Below are positions 35,978 to 45,580 of a DNA stretch of 64,000 nt, in pieces. The position numbers and the translations under genes are program-made. The DNA is taken from positions 2,480,001-2,544,000 of the forward strand of contig NZ_LR699554.1 in the NCBI RefSeq assembly GCF_902459535.1, given 5' to 3'. How positions within the stretch are numbered: the stretch's first letter is position 1; every line of letters starts with the position of its first letter. The DNA comes from Paraburkholderia dioscoreae (lineage in GTDB: Bacteria; Pseudomonadota; Gammaproteobacteria; Burkholderiales; Burkholderiaceae). The notes under the pieces are model-generated. The model was not told the origin of the DNA, made no database searches, and was given only the letters and a program-made list of their open reading frames with translations.

Positions 35978-35985
35978 GTCGCGCC
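35978..35985. repeat. 8-bp target duplication GTCGCGCC (right copy)
   Basis: Matches 33098-33105 exactly and marks the right border of the IS256-family element. Confidence 0.85.
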
Positions 35986-36183
35986 TCCGACACACGACAA
36001 ATACGCGAAACAATGTGTGTATAGGTGGCGACCATCGCCCATCATGGTCATTTCCATAAAAATCCCAGGCATCAACCCCTGCAGGCGTTGACCAGTTGGC
36101 AAGGTCGCCTACGCGAACATTTATGCCTTTCTTCCGCAACGGCAAGTACCGCGAGCAAGATAGGTCAACTATCTGAGCATGCG

Positions 36184-36396
36184 TTATGCGGCGATCTGCA
36201 GGCCCCATTCGTCAACCCACGTTCTCGCCCACAGCAATGCATAGCCGGATGCAGCATCCTCAGTTTCAAACCGCGCGCTTTCTCGCGATCGCATCAGCAA
36301 CTCGTTCCTGTAGAAAATGATCCCGTAGGCACTGAAGCTGCCGTCGGAATGACTCACTTCGTCAACGAACAGGAAATAGCCACGGTAATAGTTCAT
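36184..36396 (-). CDS. small hypothetical protein
   Basis: 70 residues from MNYYRGYFLFVDEVSHSDGS, ending TWVDEWGLQIAA. The aromatic-rich sheet-like N-terminus and the segment ARFETEDAASGYALLWARTW look like a short conserved beta-proteobacterial protein, but no family name is recalled. GAGAG lies about 9 bases before the ATG. The IS3-family element starts only 48 bases upstream of the start codon and has probably displaced its promoter. Confidence 0.6.
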   Translation of the reverse strand: MNYYRGYFLFVDEVSHSDGSFSAYGIIFYRNELLMRSRESARFETEDAASGYALLWARTWVDEWGLQIAA

Positions 36397-36477
36397 GATC
36401 ATCAACTCTCTTGATAGCATGAGCAATTCGTCCCGGCGAATACCTGAGGTCGGTCGGAATCCGTGGACGCCAACGGG

Positions 36478-37353
36478 TTAAGCAGCCATTTTACTCAAAT
36501 GGAATCGCTGCGTGAAAGCGGCCGGCGACAGATAGTCCAGACGCTCCTGTGTGCGCTGCCGGTTATAAAAGATCTCGATGTATTCCGTGATTTCTTTGCT
36601 GGCCTGATCGCGGGTCGCGAACTTGCGATGATAGACGAGTTCATTCTTCAGTGAGCCCCAGAATGATTCGATGGGTGCGTTGTCGAAGCAATTTCCACGT
36701 CTGCTCATTGATGCCTGCATGCCGAACTGTTTGAGCAGATTCTGATAGGCGTGGGCGCAATACTGACTACCGCGATCCGTGTGTTGTATCAGGCCCGTCG
36801 GTGGCCGGTGCGACGCGACAGCCCGAAACAGCGCCTGCATGACCAGCTGTTTTGTCATGCGCTCGCTCATGGCATAGCCGACGATCTCTCCGCTAAACAG
36901 ATCCTTGAGGCCGGCCAGATACAGCCATCCCTCATCGGTCGCGATGTAGGTAATGTCACCGCACCAGGCCTGATTTGGTGCGCTCACACTGAAGTCCTGA
37001 TCCAGGATGTTCGGTGCGACTGGCAGATTGTGCGTCGAGTTGGTCGTCGCCTTGAACTTGCGCTTTTGCTTGCAGCGAAGGCCGAGCTTTGCCCGCAAAC
37101 GCTTGATGCGGTGAACACCAATCTGGACACCGTGGTTCGCTAGATCCTTCTGTAGCCGTTCCGGGCCGAAGGTTTGTCGACTACGCTCGTGAGCTGCACG
37201 CACCTGCGCTTCGAGCCCAGGCTCTTGTTGATCGTGCAACGACAGCGGCCGTTTGCGCCAGGCGTAGTAGCCACTGGTGGACACGCCCAGGAACCGGCAC
37301 ATCGGCGGCACGGGGTAATGCTGTCGCATCTGCTCAATTACGCCGTACTTCAC
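36478..37353 (-). CDS. IS3-family transposase OrfB (rve integrase core)
   Basis: 291 residues from a GTG codon that overlaps the orfA stop (GTGA). The HTH_21 region EAQVRAAHERSRQTFGPERL precedes the DDE core: WCGDITYIATDEGWLYLAG (Asp), LIQHTDRGSQYCAHAYQ (Asp) and PIESFWGSLKNELVYH (Glu). The end FYNRQRTQERLDYLSPAAF is typical. It is likely made mainly as an OrfAB fusion by -1 frameshifting inside orfA. Confidence 0.92.
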   Translation of the reverse strand: MKYGVIEQMRQHYPVPPMCRFLGVSTSGYYAWRKRPLSLHDQQEPGLEAQVRAAHERSRQTFGPERLQKDLANHGVQIGVHRIKRLRAKLGLRCKQKRKFKATTNSTHNLPVAPNILDQDFSVSAPNQAWCGDITYIATDEGWLYLAGLKDLFSGEIVGYAMSERMTKQLVMQALFRAVASHRPPTGLIQHTDRGSQYCAHAYQNLLKQFGMQASMSRRGNCFDNAPIESFWGSLKNELVYHRKFATRDQASKEITEYIEIFYNRQRTQERLDYLSPAAFTQRFHLSKMAA

Positions 37354-37664
37354 CGCGACTCCTTCGCGAAGTACGTTGCAAACTTTTTTAACAGATCGCG
37401 CTCCATCTTCACTTCTGCCAACTCTCGCTTGAGCCGGCCCAGCTCCGCCTCGATCTCTGTCAGTGGTTTCTGGGTTTGCCCCACGGTCTCCAGCTTGCCG
37501 TCCTTTGCGGCGCGAACCCAGTTCGCCAACGTCTTCATCGATATTGACACTCGACGTGCAGCTTCAGACACGCCGACGCCGTCAGTCATTGCTAGCTTTA
37601 CTGCTTCTTCACGAAATTCCTTCGTGTACACAGCCTTGGGGATTCGCTTCATCAGTGCCTCCAT
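37350..37664 (-). CDS. IS3-family transposase OrfA, with -1 frameshift signal
   Basis: 104 residues. The HTH_8 part EFREEAVKLAMTDGVGVSEA is followed by a leucine-zipper-like helix (ELGRLKRELAEVKMERDLLK). Near its 3' end (about 37383-37390) the codons TTA-AAA-AAG form the classical A-AAA-AAG slippery site. OrfB lies in the -1 frame, so the fusion is read through this site. Confidence 0.92.
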   Translation of the reverse strand: MEALMKRIPKAVYTKEFREEAVKLAMTDGVGVSEAARRVSISMKTLANWVRAAKDGKLETVGQTQKPLTEIEAELGRLKRELAEVKMERDLLKKFATYFAKESR

Positions 37665-37852
37665 TCCTCAATTCTACGGAATGTTGGCGTCCACTTTTTT
37701 CGGCCGACCTCAACCGTCCCGCTCCTGGCGTCGTCGCCATAAAATTGCGTATGGTGACTGACCGCTATTGGTAGTCGACCATGCGCAGTTGTATTAGCTA
37801 AACTGAATCGCGGCAAGCTCAGAGCGGACGAGCGAACTTCTCTACACAGAGG

Positions 37853-38878
37853 TCATTGCTTCACTGGACCACTGTCGGAGAAGACTACAACCTTTCCGCC
37901 CTGCGTTTGGGTGACAGCCGTCAATGGCAGTCGGTCAGAACGCTGTGCCGCTCCGAAAGTTTTCCCCTGATCGTTGCTCAGCATTGAGACGCCGTCTAAC
38001 GCAATGGCCAGCACTGTTCCATTCGAACGCTGGAGAATCCCGTTCACTGAGCTATGAAGGGCGGTGGAGACGTTGCTCCAACTCTGCCCGTCATCGCTGC
38101 TGCGGTAGATCGAGCCGCGAAGTCCGCCGACAAGTAGCGTGCCGTCCTTCAGTGCAGCACCACTCCAAAAACTGCCCGCATATCCGGTTGTAAGGTAAGT
38201 CCACGATTTTCCCGCATCAGTCGACCGTAGAACAAAACCCCTTTCCGCCGGAATGAACAACTCGCCCTTCGCATTGGCAAACATGCTGTAAAGGTTGACA
38301 TCGGCCTTGGCACTGCCGGGTGGCGGCGGCAACGCGACTTCTTGCCATGTCGAACCACCATCGGTCGTATGAAGCATGAGGGACCAGAGTCCCACTGCCC
38401 ACCCTTCAGATTTGTCCTTGAAATAGACAGAAAAGAATGGCCGGTCGTTCGCCACATCGACCCGCTGAATCCGCCACGTTTCGCCGGCATCATCGGTCCT
38501 CAGGATTGCGCCCCACTGGCCGACCGCCCATCCAGTCTTGTCGTTGGCAAACGAAACAGACGTCAGCATCGAACTAACCGGCACGAGTGTAGCCTGCCGA
38601 AAATGCTCGCCTTCGTCGTCAGACAGCAAGATGGCGCCGTGGTCGCCGACGCTCACAACCCGCTTTCCAACCGTTGCGGCGCTTAGCATCGTGGCGCCAA
38701 GCGCACCGACGGTATGCGGCGCCGGCGTGACAGCAAGTGCTGGCTTGCCGCTGGGCGTATCCGCAGCGAGAGCACAACCAGAGATCGCCAGCATACAGGC
38801 GGCCGCTACACACGCTCGGGCTCCTTTCCGTGATGAGGTCAAGGGCGAGCGAAACATACCGGGAAGAGTATTTGTCAT
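37853..38878 (-). CDS. YCF48/Hcf136-like beta-propeller protein, exported
   Basis: 341 residues. An N-terminal signal runs to about residue 38 (ACVAAACMLAISGCALAAD); the Cys in ISGC could make it a lipoprotein. The rest is a repeat of sialidase/YCF48-like blades, each with SxDxGxxW-type turns (TDDAGETWRIQ, TTDGGSTWQEV, STDAGKSWTYL, SSDDGQSWSNV). It starts 9 bases after the RND gene. In beta- and gamma-proteobacteria such proteins accompany RND/DUF1302/DUF1329 sets for uptake or export of hydrophobic compounds. Confidence 0.86.
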   Translation of the reverse strand: MTNTLPGMFRSPLTSSRKGARACVAAACMLAISGCALAADTPSGKPALAVTPAPHTVGALGATMLSAATVGKRVVSVGDHGAILLSDDEGEHFRQATLVPVSSMLTSVSFANDKTGWAVGQWGAILRTDDAGETWRIQRVDVANDRPFFSVYFKDKSEGWAVGLWSLMLHTTDGGSTWQEVALPPPPGSAKADVNLYSMFANAKGELFIPAERGFVLRSTDAGKSWTYLTTGYAGSFWSGAALKDGTLLVGGLRGSIYRSSDDGQSWSNVSTALHSSVNGILQRSNGTVLAIALDGVSMLSNDQGKTFGAAQRSDRLPLTAVTQTQGGKVVVFSDSGPVKQ

Positions 38879-38887
38879 GGAAACACC

Positions 38888-41248
38888 TCAGTGACTGAGA
38901 ACCCCGGGCGCCCGTACAGGTCGACGCCGCGGAAAAATCTTTTCGAGGACAACTGCCAGCGCCGGCAGCGCCGTCATCGCCATGACAAGGTTGACGACAA
39001 ACATGAAAGCCAGCAACTTCCCCATGTCAGCCTGGAACTTGAGTGCCGAGAACGACCAGGTCGCTACTCCGATCGCTAGGGTGATCGCAGTAAAGATTGT
39101 CGCCATACCAACCTCCAGAATCGAGTGTTCGAGAGCCTTGACGATAGGTTCGCCACTTGCAAGATGAGCCTGGAGCCGGTTGTAGATGTAAAACGCGTAG
39201 TCCACGCCAATGCCGACGGCGAGCACCATCACGGGAAGCGTCGCGACAGTCAGTCCAATTTCGAACTCTTTCATGAACCAGTAGCCAATGAATGTGCCTA
39301 CGGTCAGCGGCAAACAACACGCGACGACCGCGCGGAGGTCCCGATAGACAACGAAAACCAGCAGGACAATCGCCAGATAGACGTACAGCATCATCGGCAA
39401 TTCGCTCTTCTCCACTTCGTCATTTGTTGCTGCGAGGACTCCCGCATTGCCCGCGGCCAATCTGAGTTGGAGCCCTTCGGTCTTATGAGCCGCGGCAAAC
39501 GACTTAGCTGCCGCGATCACACGATTAATGGTCGATGCCTTGTGATCGGAAAGATAAAGGTGGACCGCCGTCATGCTGCAATCCGGACGCATGTACCCGC
39601 GAACGCGATTGATTTCTGCACTAAGTGACGAGTAGTTACCCGGGTCAATTGGCACGACGCCCATCTTGGGATTACCTTCGTTATATCCCTGGTTGTAGGT
39701 GCGCAACATCCCCGCGTATGAACTAACTGATACAACCCCAGGGACAGTTTTCATGTCGTACGCGAGCGCATCGCCGTATTGGCCGACAGCCGGTAACTCG
39801 CACGAGTTTGCCGGTCCCTCGACAACCAGAGTTAGCCAGTCCAGCCCTACGTCAAAGCTGCCGGCGATCGACACGGCATCCCGATTGAAGCGCGCGTCGG
39901 GACGCAACTCGGGCGCCCCAGGCTGCAACGTGCCAACCACGCGGTCCCGGCTTTCCCAGACAGCGGCGGAAAATATTCCCGCGACCACAAACAGGGTAAT
40001 AACCGCATTGCGCGGTTCGGCGATACGTGCCAACACCAGGAGCCATCGGGCACGACTCTCGCGCTTGCGCATCGCCTTTTGCGCATATTCTCGCGTGAAC
40101 GTGAAGCATGACGCGACCACAGGAAGCATCACGAGATTGGTGAGAATCTTGTATCCCACGCCGAGCGACGCCGTAATCGCCAGTTCGCGAATCATGGGAA
40201 TCGGAATCAGCAGCAACGTGATAAACGAGACGAACGCCGTAACCAACGCTAGCGTCCCGGGGATCAGGAGACCAGTGAAACTGTGGCGCGCGGCCTCCTC
40301 TGTCGTCTTTCCATGAGCGAGCTCACGTACGATAAAGTTGATTTGCTGAACACCATGCGAAACACCAATCGCGAAGACGAGGAACGGGACAAGAACGGCC
40401 AGCGGATCGAGCCCGAATCCCAAAAGCTTCAACGTTCCGAACTGCCAAACGAGCGACGTAAGCGAGCATGCGATTGGCAAAATGGTGAAGCGCAGGGAAT
40501 GGCAGTACCAATAGACCGCTACTCCTGTCAAAAGCAATGCGATCCCACAGAACAGCAGGACTCCTTGCGCACCATCTGCAATGTCACCAATCTGCTTGGC
40601 AAAACCAATAATCTGGATCTCGTAGCCGGCGTCTTCGAAAGGCTTGCGAACCTTTTCCTCAATCAACTTGTTGTAGGCAACGTAGTCGAGCACCTTGCCG
40701 TCCGCTCCGACCTCGTTGATCGACGCCGTCACCATCACCGCCTTCTGGTCTCGCGAAACAAGTGACCCCATGTAGCCGCCTTGGTCTGTCGCCTTCCTGG
40801 CTGCCTCGACCTGCGATGCACTGATATTTTCTGGCGTTACCGTGCCTGGAATAATCGGCTCAGCGCGGAAACCCTCTTCCGTGATTTCATTCACGAAACT
40901 GTTTGGCGTCCAGAGGGACTGCACGCCGATCCGGTCCACGTTGGGAAGATAGGCAACTGCCTGAGTGACGCGGTATAGGCGCGTCAACCCCTCCTGGTTC
41001 CAGATGGTTCCATGCTTTGCACGAACGACTACCGTGAGACGATTCGCGCCCAGCAGGTCGTCGCGATATTTCTGGAATGTCTTGATGTACTCATGCCCAA
41101 TGGGAATCTGCTTCTCAAAGCCCGCCTCCATACGCAGTTGGATTGCGAACGCCCCCATCACAGCCGTGAAAAGCAGGAAGGCGATGAGGGTTATGGCTCG
41201 ATGCGTGAACAGCCAACGCTCGAGTTTTCCAATTACACGTATAAGCAC
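38888..41248 (-). CDS. RND-superfamily transporter (MMPL/HAE3-like)
   Basis: 786 residues from a GTG start with a good GAGGAAG site. Topology is the RND type: helix at about 15-35, a large periplasmic loop, five to six helices around 225-400 (ending VMLPVVASCFTFTREYAQKA), a second helix and loop, and the final helix bundle (SELPMMLYVYLAIVLLVFVV, LPVMVLAVGIGVDYAFYIYN). About half the length of AcrB proteins fused to a fusion protein, so it belongs to the MMPL/HAE3 branch that moves lipids, steroids or hopanoids. Downstream of DUF1329/DUF1302. Confidence 0.88.
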   Translation of the reverse strand: MLIRVIGKLERWLFTHRAITLIAFLLFTAVMGAFAIQLRMEAGFEKQIPIGHEYIKTFQKYRDDLLGANRLTVVVRAKHGTIWNQEGLTRLYRVTQAVAYLPNVDRIGVQSLWTPNSFVNEITEEGFRAEPIIPGTVTPENISASQVEAARKATDQGGYMGSLVSRDQKAVMVTASINEVGADGKVLDYVAYNKLIEEKVRKPFEDAGYEIQIIGFAKQIGDIADGAQGVLLFCGIALLLTGVAVYWYCHSLRFTILPIACSLTSLVWQFGTLKLLGFGLDPLAVLVPFLVFAIGVSHGVQQINFIVRELAHGKTTEEAARHSFTGLLIPGTLALVTAFVSFITLLLIPIPMIRELAITASLGVGYKILTNLVMLPVVASCFTFTREYAQKAMRKRESRARWLLVLARIAEPRNAVITLFVVAGIFSAAVWESRDRVVGTLQPGAPELRPDARFNRDAVSIAGSFDVGLDWLTLVVEGPANSCELPAVGQYGDALAYDMKTVPGVVSVSSYAGMLRTYNQGYNEGNPKMGVVPIDPGNYSSLSAEINRVRGYMRPDCSMTAVHLYLSDHKASTINRVIAAAKSFAAAHKTEGLQLRLAAGNAGVLAATNDEVEKSELPMMLYVYLAIVLLVFVVYRDLRAVVACCLPLTVGTFIGYWFMKEFEIGLTVATLPVMVLAVGIGVDYAFYIYNRLQAHLASGEPIVKALEHSILEVGMATIFTAITLAIGVATWSFSALKFQADMGKLLAFMFVVNLVMAMTALPALAVVLEKIFPRRRPVRAPGVLSH

Positions 41249-41297
41249 GGTCTCTTCCTCAAAAAAAGCGACGTCCCCCGAGCAGGAGGACAGACTG

Positions 41298-43097
41298 CTA
41301 GAAATTGCGAGTTACAAACGCGCCGACGAAGTCACGGTCGCGGTAGTACTGGTAAGGAGCTTTGCCCATGTATGTAGTCCAGTTAATCCCGGCTTGCCAC
41401 GTTGCCGGATTCTGGTTGAAGAGCACATAGACATTGAGAGAACTTGCGTTATGCAGGTAGTTAGCGCTGTACGTCGGCGTGTTGCCGAAAAGAGTGCGCG
41501 AATAGGTCGCTCCAGGCGTCACCTGCCAGCCATGAATCAACGTGCCGTCGTATGTCCAGTTGAAGTCGACAACGGCTCCAGCCGATGTCGACGTCCCGAC
41601 GCCAATCGGCGAAGCGCTCGCGCTGGAAGGGTCGTTCAGCCAGGTGATGTAGCCCGCTGCCGGCACCTGCACCACCTGCTGTCCGTTGACGGTCCGAACG
41701 ATTTCTCCGGATGAGCTGACGCCGGGATATTTCGTCAAGCCCAGTTCGAGGGAAAGGTTGGCGGCGCTGGCGTTACCGAGCCCCTTGAGAATGAGCGGGT
41801 AGTTTGCTGGCGTGATGCCCAGAAGTGCCGTCAAGTCGAGATTGATTTTCTTTTTATCTTCCCAGAGCGGACAGGATCCGGCCGCTGCGTTGGAAGCGTC
41901 GATGGCACCGCCTGCGTTGTAGCACCCAGACAGCGACACGGCATCATGGGGACGGTAGGACAGTTCCCCGCCGATAGCCCAATCACCGATCTGAAAGTTT
42001 GTGCTCACGCCGAAGAGCTGACGACTATTGAGGTATTGATATTGATACTGCCCCGCAGAGGTAATGTTGAGCACCGGGCTCTTATCGTTGTAGCGAAGGT
42101 AATAAAGTCCAAAATCGGCCTCTATCGATTTAGGCTTATAGTGCATCGAAATCCCGTACTGCCCACTATTCTTACCATAAACATTTCCCGCCACGGGAAC
42201 GCCGATGGCGTTGAATGGCGCGCCGGCATATACGCCGTTGACAAGGCCACCATTGGCTGCTCCATACGCACTACGAGAGCCGTTACCCGCAATAGTCGCG
42301 CCGTCCGACGCGCTTACGTTGCCATTCGTTGTGCTTACACTGAGCGGCACGTTGCCGTTGTTAAGCGAATCCGAGGTACTGAAATAGGAGCCAACCGCTG
42401 GATAGATATTGCCGTTCCATCCAAGCTGGTAGTACGCGGACATAGTGAGGCCACGCCCTAGTGCCGACGAAAACTCGACCATTGGTGCGGGCAAAACCGC
42501 CTCTTTCAATTGCGTGCCGGGGACGAGAAGCTTTTGATAGTCGAAGGAATTGGTTGCGTTGATACCACCAGCGAGAAAGAGACTCTCGCCCCAGTTGATC
42601 ACCTGGTTACCCACCCGGATGTGTGCAGACTGATCGGCGATGCGAAAGTCTTTTTCAGCCCATAGGTCGAGTAGTCGAATATTTCGCACCATTTGCGCGT
42701 ACGCGGCCGAACTCAGCTCTGTACGATCAGTGTTGGCGGCGGCAAAGTCATAGAAGTACGTCGCACGCGCAAGGAACTTGGCACCAATCGCCGGGTCATC
42801 CAAATACAGCTCGTTCGTTCCCTTCAAATAAGCGGTAAACAGTTTGTTCCGGTGATAATTGAGGTCGCCGTCATCTCCGTTAGACCATTGAGCCGTATTG
42901 GCGGGGCCACCGCAAACAGCGGAATCCCCTGTCAGCGCGCAGCTCGGGCTATGTAGTCGATATCCAAGTCCCGCAGTGTAGGCTGAGTCGAAATTTCCTG
43001 ATATGTCGCCGTATGTGAACGTGAAAGCCTGTACACACGATGCTGCTACTGCAGTCAATACGCCAACGGATGCTAACTTAGTCTTCCGAAGCTTCAT
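41298..43097 (-). CDS. DUF1302 outer-membrane beta-barrel protein
   Basis: 599 residues. The signal (MKLRKTKLASVGVLTAVAAS to about CVQAF) is followed by FTYGDISGNFDSAYTAGLGYR, the hallmark N-terminus of DUF1302 family proteins. The body is rich in aromatic, alternating strands, and the chain ends with Phe, as outer-membrane barrels do. It likely forms the outer-membrane channel of this transport set. GGGGAG lies before the start. Confidence 0.88.
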   Translation of the reverse strand: MKLRKTKLASVGVLTAVAASCVQAFTFTYGDISGNFDSAYTAGLGYRLHSPSCALTGDSAVCGGPANTAQWSNGDDGDLNYHRNKLFTAYLKGTNELYLDDPAIGAKFLARATYFYDFAAANTDRTELSSAAYAQMVRNIRLLDLWAEKDFRIADQSAHIRVGNQVINWGESLFLAGGINATNSFDYQKLLVPGTQLKEAVLPAPMVEFSSALGRGLTMSAYYQLGWNGNIYPAVGSYFSTSDSLNNGNVPLSVSTTNGNVSASDGATIAGNGSRSAYGAANGGLVNGVYAGAPFNAIGVPVAGNVYGKNSGQYGISMHYKPKSIEADFGLYYLRYNDKSPVLNITSAGQYQYQYLNSRQLFGVSTNFQIGDWAIGGELSYRPHDAVSLSGCYNAGGAIDASNAAAGSCPLWEDKKKINLDLTALLGITPANYPLILKGLGNASAANLSLELGLTKYPGVSSSGEIVRTVNGQQVVQVPAAGYITWLNDPSSASASPIGVGTSTSAGAVVDFNWTYDGTLIHGWQVTPGATYSRTLFGNTPTYSANYLHNASSLNVYVLFNQNPATWQAGINWTTYMGKAPYQYYRDRDFVGAFVTRNF

Positions 43098-43372
43098 GCT
43101 TCTCCCCTAAACGTTCAATTTTGTTCACGAGCGGACGTGAGTAAGAACCGACTCGCGCGACGCCTTCACCACGATAGATTTCGAGACCACGGCGCATGAG
43201 GATCCGACAACCGCACAGTAATAAGCGGAAATTTGTCAGCCAATGTTGAAAGCGGCCAAGCGTGTGGTTTGCAGGGGCCAAGTTAGAAGAGGCTAGCTCT
43301 GGCCACGCTCACAAGTTGCGTAGCCTCGCGGGGAAGATCTATTGAAGCCGTACCGACACCCACCAATAGAAA

Positions 43373-43400
43373 CGGCCTGACCGCGAAAGCAGTCAGGCCG
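43373..43400 (-). terminator. rho-independent terminator after the DUF1329 gene
   Basis: CGGCCTGAC and GTCAGGCCG form a perfect 9-bp stem around a 10-base loop. On the minus strand it is followed by TTTCTATT. It lies 63 bases after the DUF1329 stop and 276 bases before the DUF1302 start, so it may reduce read-through between the two. Confidence 0.75.
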
Positions 43401-43462
43401 ATAAACAAGGCGTCACCCTTCAAGATGAGCGATGTAAAACCAGGCTCGCGCAGTGCAACCGG

Positions 43463-44830
43463 TTAGCGGCTGCTTTGCTGCTGCAGACTTTGCATCGTAT
43501 AAAAGTCGTCGCGTAGAATCGGGTTGTCGCCACTATCCAGGAAGTACTTCGGCGGCTTCGTTCCTCCGAACACAAGACCATCGCCGACGTAACGGCTCGA
43601 GTTGACGTCGTACATGACAAACTGGTCTGCAGTACATGCACCGCCCAGCTCGGCAATGGGGATTGCCGGCGATTCCTTGACTTTCCAGACTTTTCCTTGA
43701 GTGTCGTAGTCGTCACCTGCGACCGCAATCCAAGAGTCCTCATCAAGGTAAAAGACCTTCTTCGGCATAATGTGGCGCGTTCCCGACTTCACCGTTCCCT
43801 CGACTACCCATACCCGGTGCAACTCGTAGCGGCGATTGTTTGGGTTGATGAAGTGGTCTTGTGCGCCGTCCGTAGCAGATGTCTTTGTATCAAGCATACC
43901 GAACGCGTTGTACGGCACGTAGATTTCCTTCTTGCCCGCGAGCTTCCAGTCGAATCTGTCGGGGAGCCCGAAGAAGTTAAGACTCTGGTCGACCGTGTAC
44001 TGGTTCTCAAAGCCAATGAGCGGAGCATCGTAAGAATAGCTCGGCAATCGCCGCACTCGACGTTGGCCAGTGAAGTAATAATACGACTCGCTGTCTTCCT
44101 TGAAATAAACACGATTCACAACGGCCTGCCCAGCAAGGGCGGCTGGCGTGTTGTAACCATAGAAGGCGCCCATGAGCAACTCGTTGCTCGACATAGGCGT
44201 GGTTTGCCCCTTCTTGCCCCACGGAAAGTAATAAGTTTGCTTCCAGCGAATGTCAATTCGGTTGCTCTGGCCGGGACTCGCGGAGACCATCGTGTAGCCG
44301 TCAGTCCATTCCATACCGACGCCGTGATAGCGGGTAAGAAAATTCCACATTGCTTCAATGCCGGATTTTGGTTCCGGGAACGGAATACTTGGCATCTGTG
44401 CGTTGTTCAACGACCACCCATCGGCTCCGATCGTAGCCTTGCCTGCGGCGGCCTTGGTATTTTCCTGGACGAACGCGGGCAACACGCAATCCCTATGGGA
44501 AGGATAGACCGGCATCGAATAGCCCTTATTCGTCTTCAGCAGGGCTATCTGTCCGGGGGTGAGTTTGTCCGCATATTTATCGACATTCGATGCATCGATG
44601 ACGAAGGACGGCTTCTCACCCTTGTACTTCCAGGAGTCGGCGCGGCTTTTCTCCGGTGTCCATCCCGGCGTAATGCTACTCGCGCCGTCAAAAGCCGGAA
44701 CACCGTCTTTTCCGGCACCAGCCTCTGCGCCGGCGTAGGTCAGATCGGCAGCGACTGCCGCCGCCGTCGAGTCAAACAAGATAGCCGCCAATGAAATGGC
44801 GGCAAGTAGTTTCGTTCGAGAAATCGACAT
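43463..44830 (-). CDS. DUF1329 outer-membrane lipoprotein-sorting-like protein
   Basis: 455 residues from MSISRTKLLAAISLAAILFD, a Sec signal to about AAAVAAD. The mature part, beginning LTYAGAEAGAGKDGVPAFDG, is typical of DUF1329, a LolA/LolB-like fold thought to bind hydrophobic ligands in the periplasm. AGAGG precedes the ATG at 44830. It heads the minus-strand transport set DUF1329, DUF1302, RND, YCF48. Confidence 0.88.
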   Translation of the reverse strand: MSISRTKLLAAISLAAILFDSTAAAVAADLTYAGAEAGAGKDGVPAFDGASSITPGWTPEKSRADSWKYKGEKPSFVIDASNVDKYADKLTPGQIALLKTNKGYSMPVYPSHRDCVLPAFVQENTKAAAGKATIGADGWSLNNAQMPSIPFPEPKSGIEAMWNFLTRYHGVGMEWTDGYTMVSASPGQSNRIDIRWKQTYYFPWGKKGQTTPMSSNELLMGAFYGYNTPAALAGQAVVNRVYFKEDSESYYYFTGQRRVRRLPSYSYDAPLIGFENQYTVDQSLNFFGLPDRFDWKLAGKKEIYVPYNAFGMLDTKTSATDGAQDHFINPNNRRYELHRVWVVEGTVKSGTRHIMPKKVFYLDEDSWIAVAGDDYDTQGKVWKVKESPAIPIAELGGACTADQFVMYDVNSSRYVGDGLVFGGTKPPKYFLDSGDNPILRDDFYTMQSLQQQSSR

Positions 44831-45580
44831 CACGTCCTCTGCGGTTTACGCCGTTCTAACGGCCGGGCTAATCGCTCAAATCGAAAGATCCGTGAAGAAC
44901 GGCTTCCACGTACCTGTCAGCAATGAATACTGCTATCCACCGCGTTTCGTTTGATTTCCATATGCGATGGAATAAGGTTAGAGCAGGCGTCTCGCGCGAA
45001 ACATGTTTTCGAGGGACAATTGTCGGTCCGAGGCGGACAATGACTACGGCACGATTGCTAGCGGAACGCTGATCAATGAGCCTGTCGTCCACACAACGGG
45101 CGAGGCAGCGTGCAATTTTCAGATTGACGAACAGATTTTGCGGCCCTCAATGTGAGTTTTATCCCTATTCGGCCCGCACTTTCTGCTTCCCCAAAACCGA
45201 TCTGCCGCTGCATCGTCGTGGGTCCGCTCCGTCAACTTTCTTTCTACAGCGTCCTCGGCTATGTTATCGATGACCCGTGAGTCGAATAAACCAGTGTTTC
45301 CCTAGGCAGGAAGCGAGTGACTGTCCTGCAGCGCGCAACGTTCGTGCGCAGTAGTGACAGTTCGGCAAGAAGCCGTATGTAATGCTTGAGCAAATGAAAT
45401 CTTGATGAGCGTGCCGAACGCCTATGCAGCTCACCCGACAGAGTGGGAGCAGAAGCATCTCAAGAACACTGGGTACAATGAGTGAATGGAAAAGCCGCGT
45501 TTAGGGCTGGCCAGGCCATCCCTCAGCAAGGCGGGCTTTGAGGCCAGCGCGCTTGAAACGCGCTGGCGGCAACTGCATTT
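44831..45580. other. 750-base gap: promoter of transport set and two hairpins
   Basis: No gene is supported. A palindrome GACAATTGTC at 45015-45024, followed by GGTCCGAGGCGGACAA, lies 185 bases upstream of the DUF1329 start and may be a control site. A perfect stem CCAGCGCG-7-CGCGCTGG at 45544-45566 lies just after the stop of the imine-reductase-like gene and may end its transcript. The rest is AT-richer than the coding DNA and shows nothing else. Confidence 0.45.

Larger units (their letters stand above)
36445..37712 (-). mobile_element. IS3-family insertion sequence with 3-bp target duplication
   Basis: 1268 bases. The left end TGAGGTCGGTCG and the reversed right end TGAGGTCGGCCG start an imperfect inverted repeat of about 30 bases that also shares GTGGACGCCAAC. 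ACC flanks both sides (36442-36444 and 37713-37715), as expected for IS3. It carries orfA and orfB, and seems complete and possibly active. Confidence 0.92.

Noticed and set aside
43697..44794. 365-residue plus-strand frame
   Set aside because: Antisense shadow of the DUF1329 gene, which has signal peptide and family motifs.
44868..45092. 74-residue minus-strand frame upstream of the DUF1329 gene
   Set aside because: No family, weak start. The region is better explained as promoter DNA.
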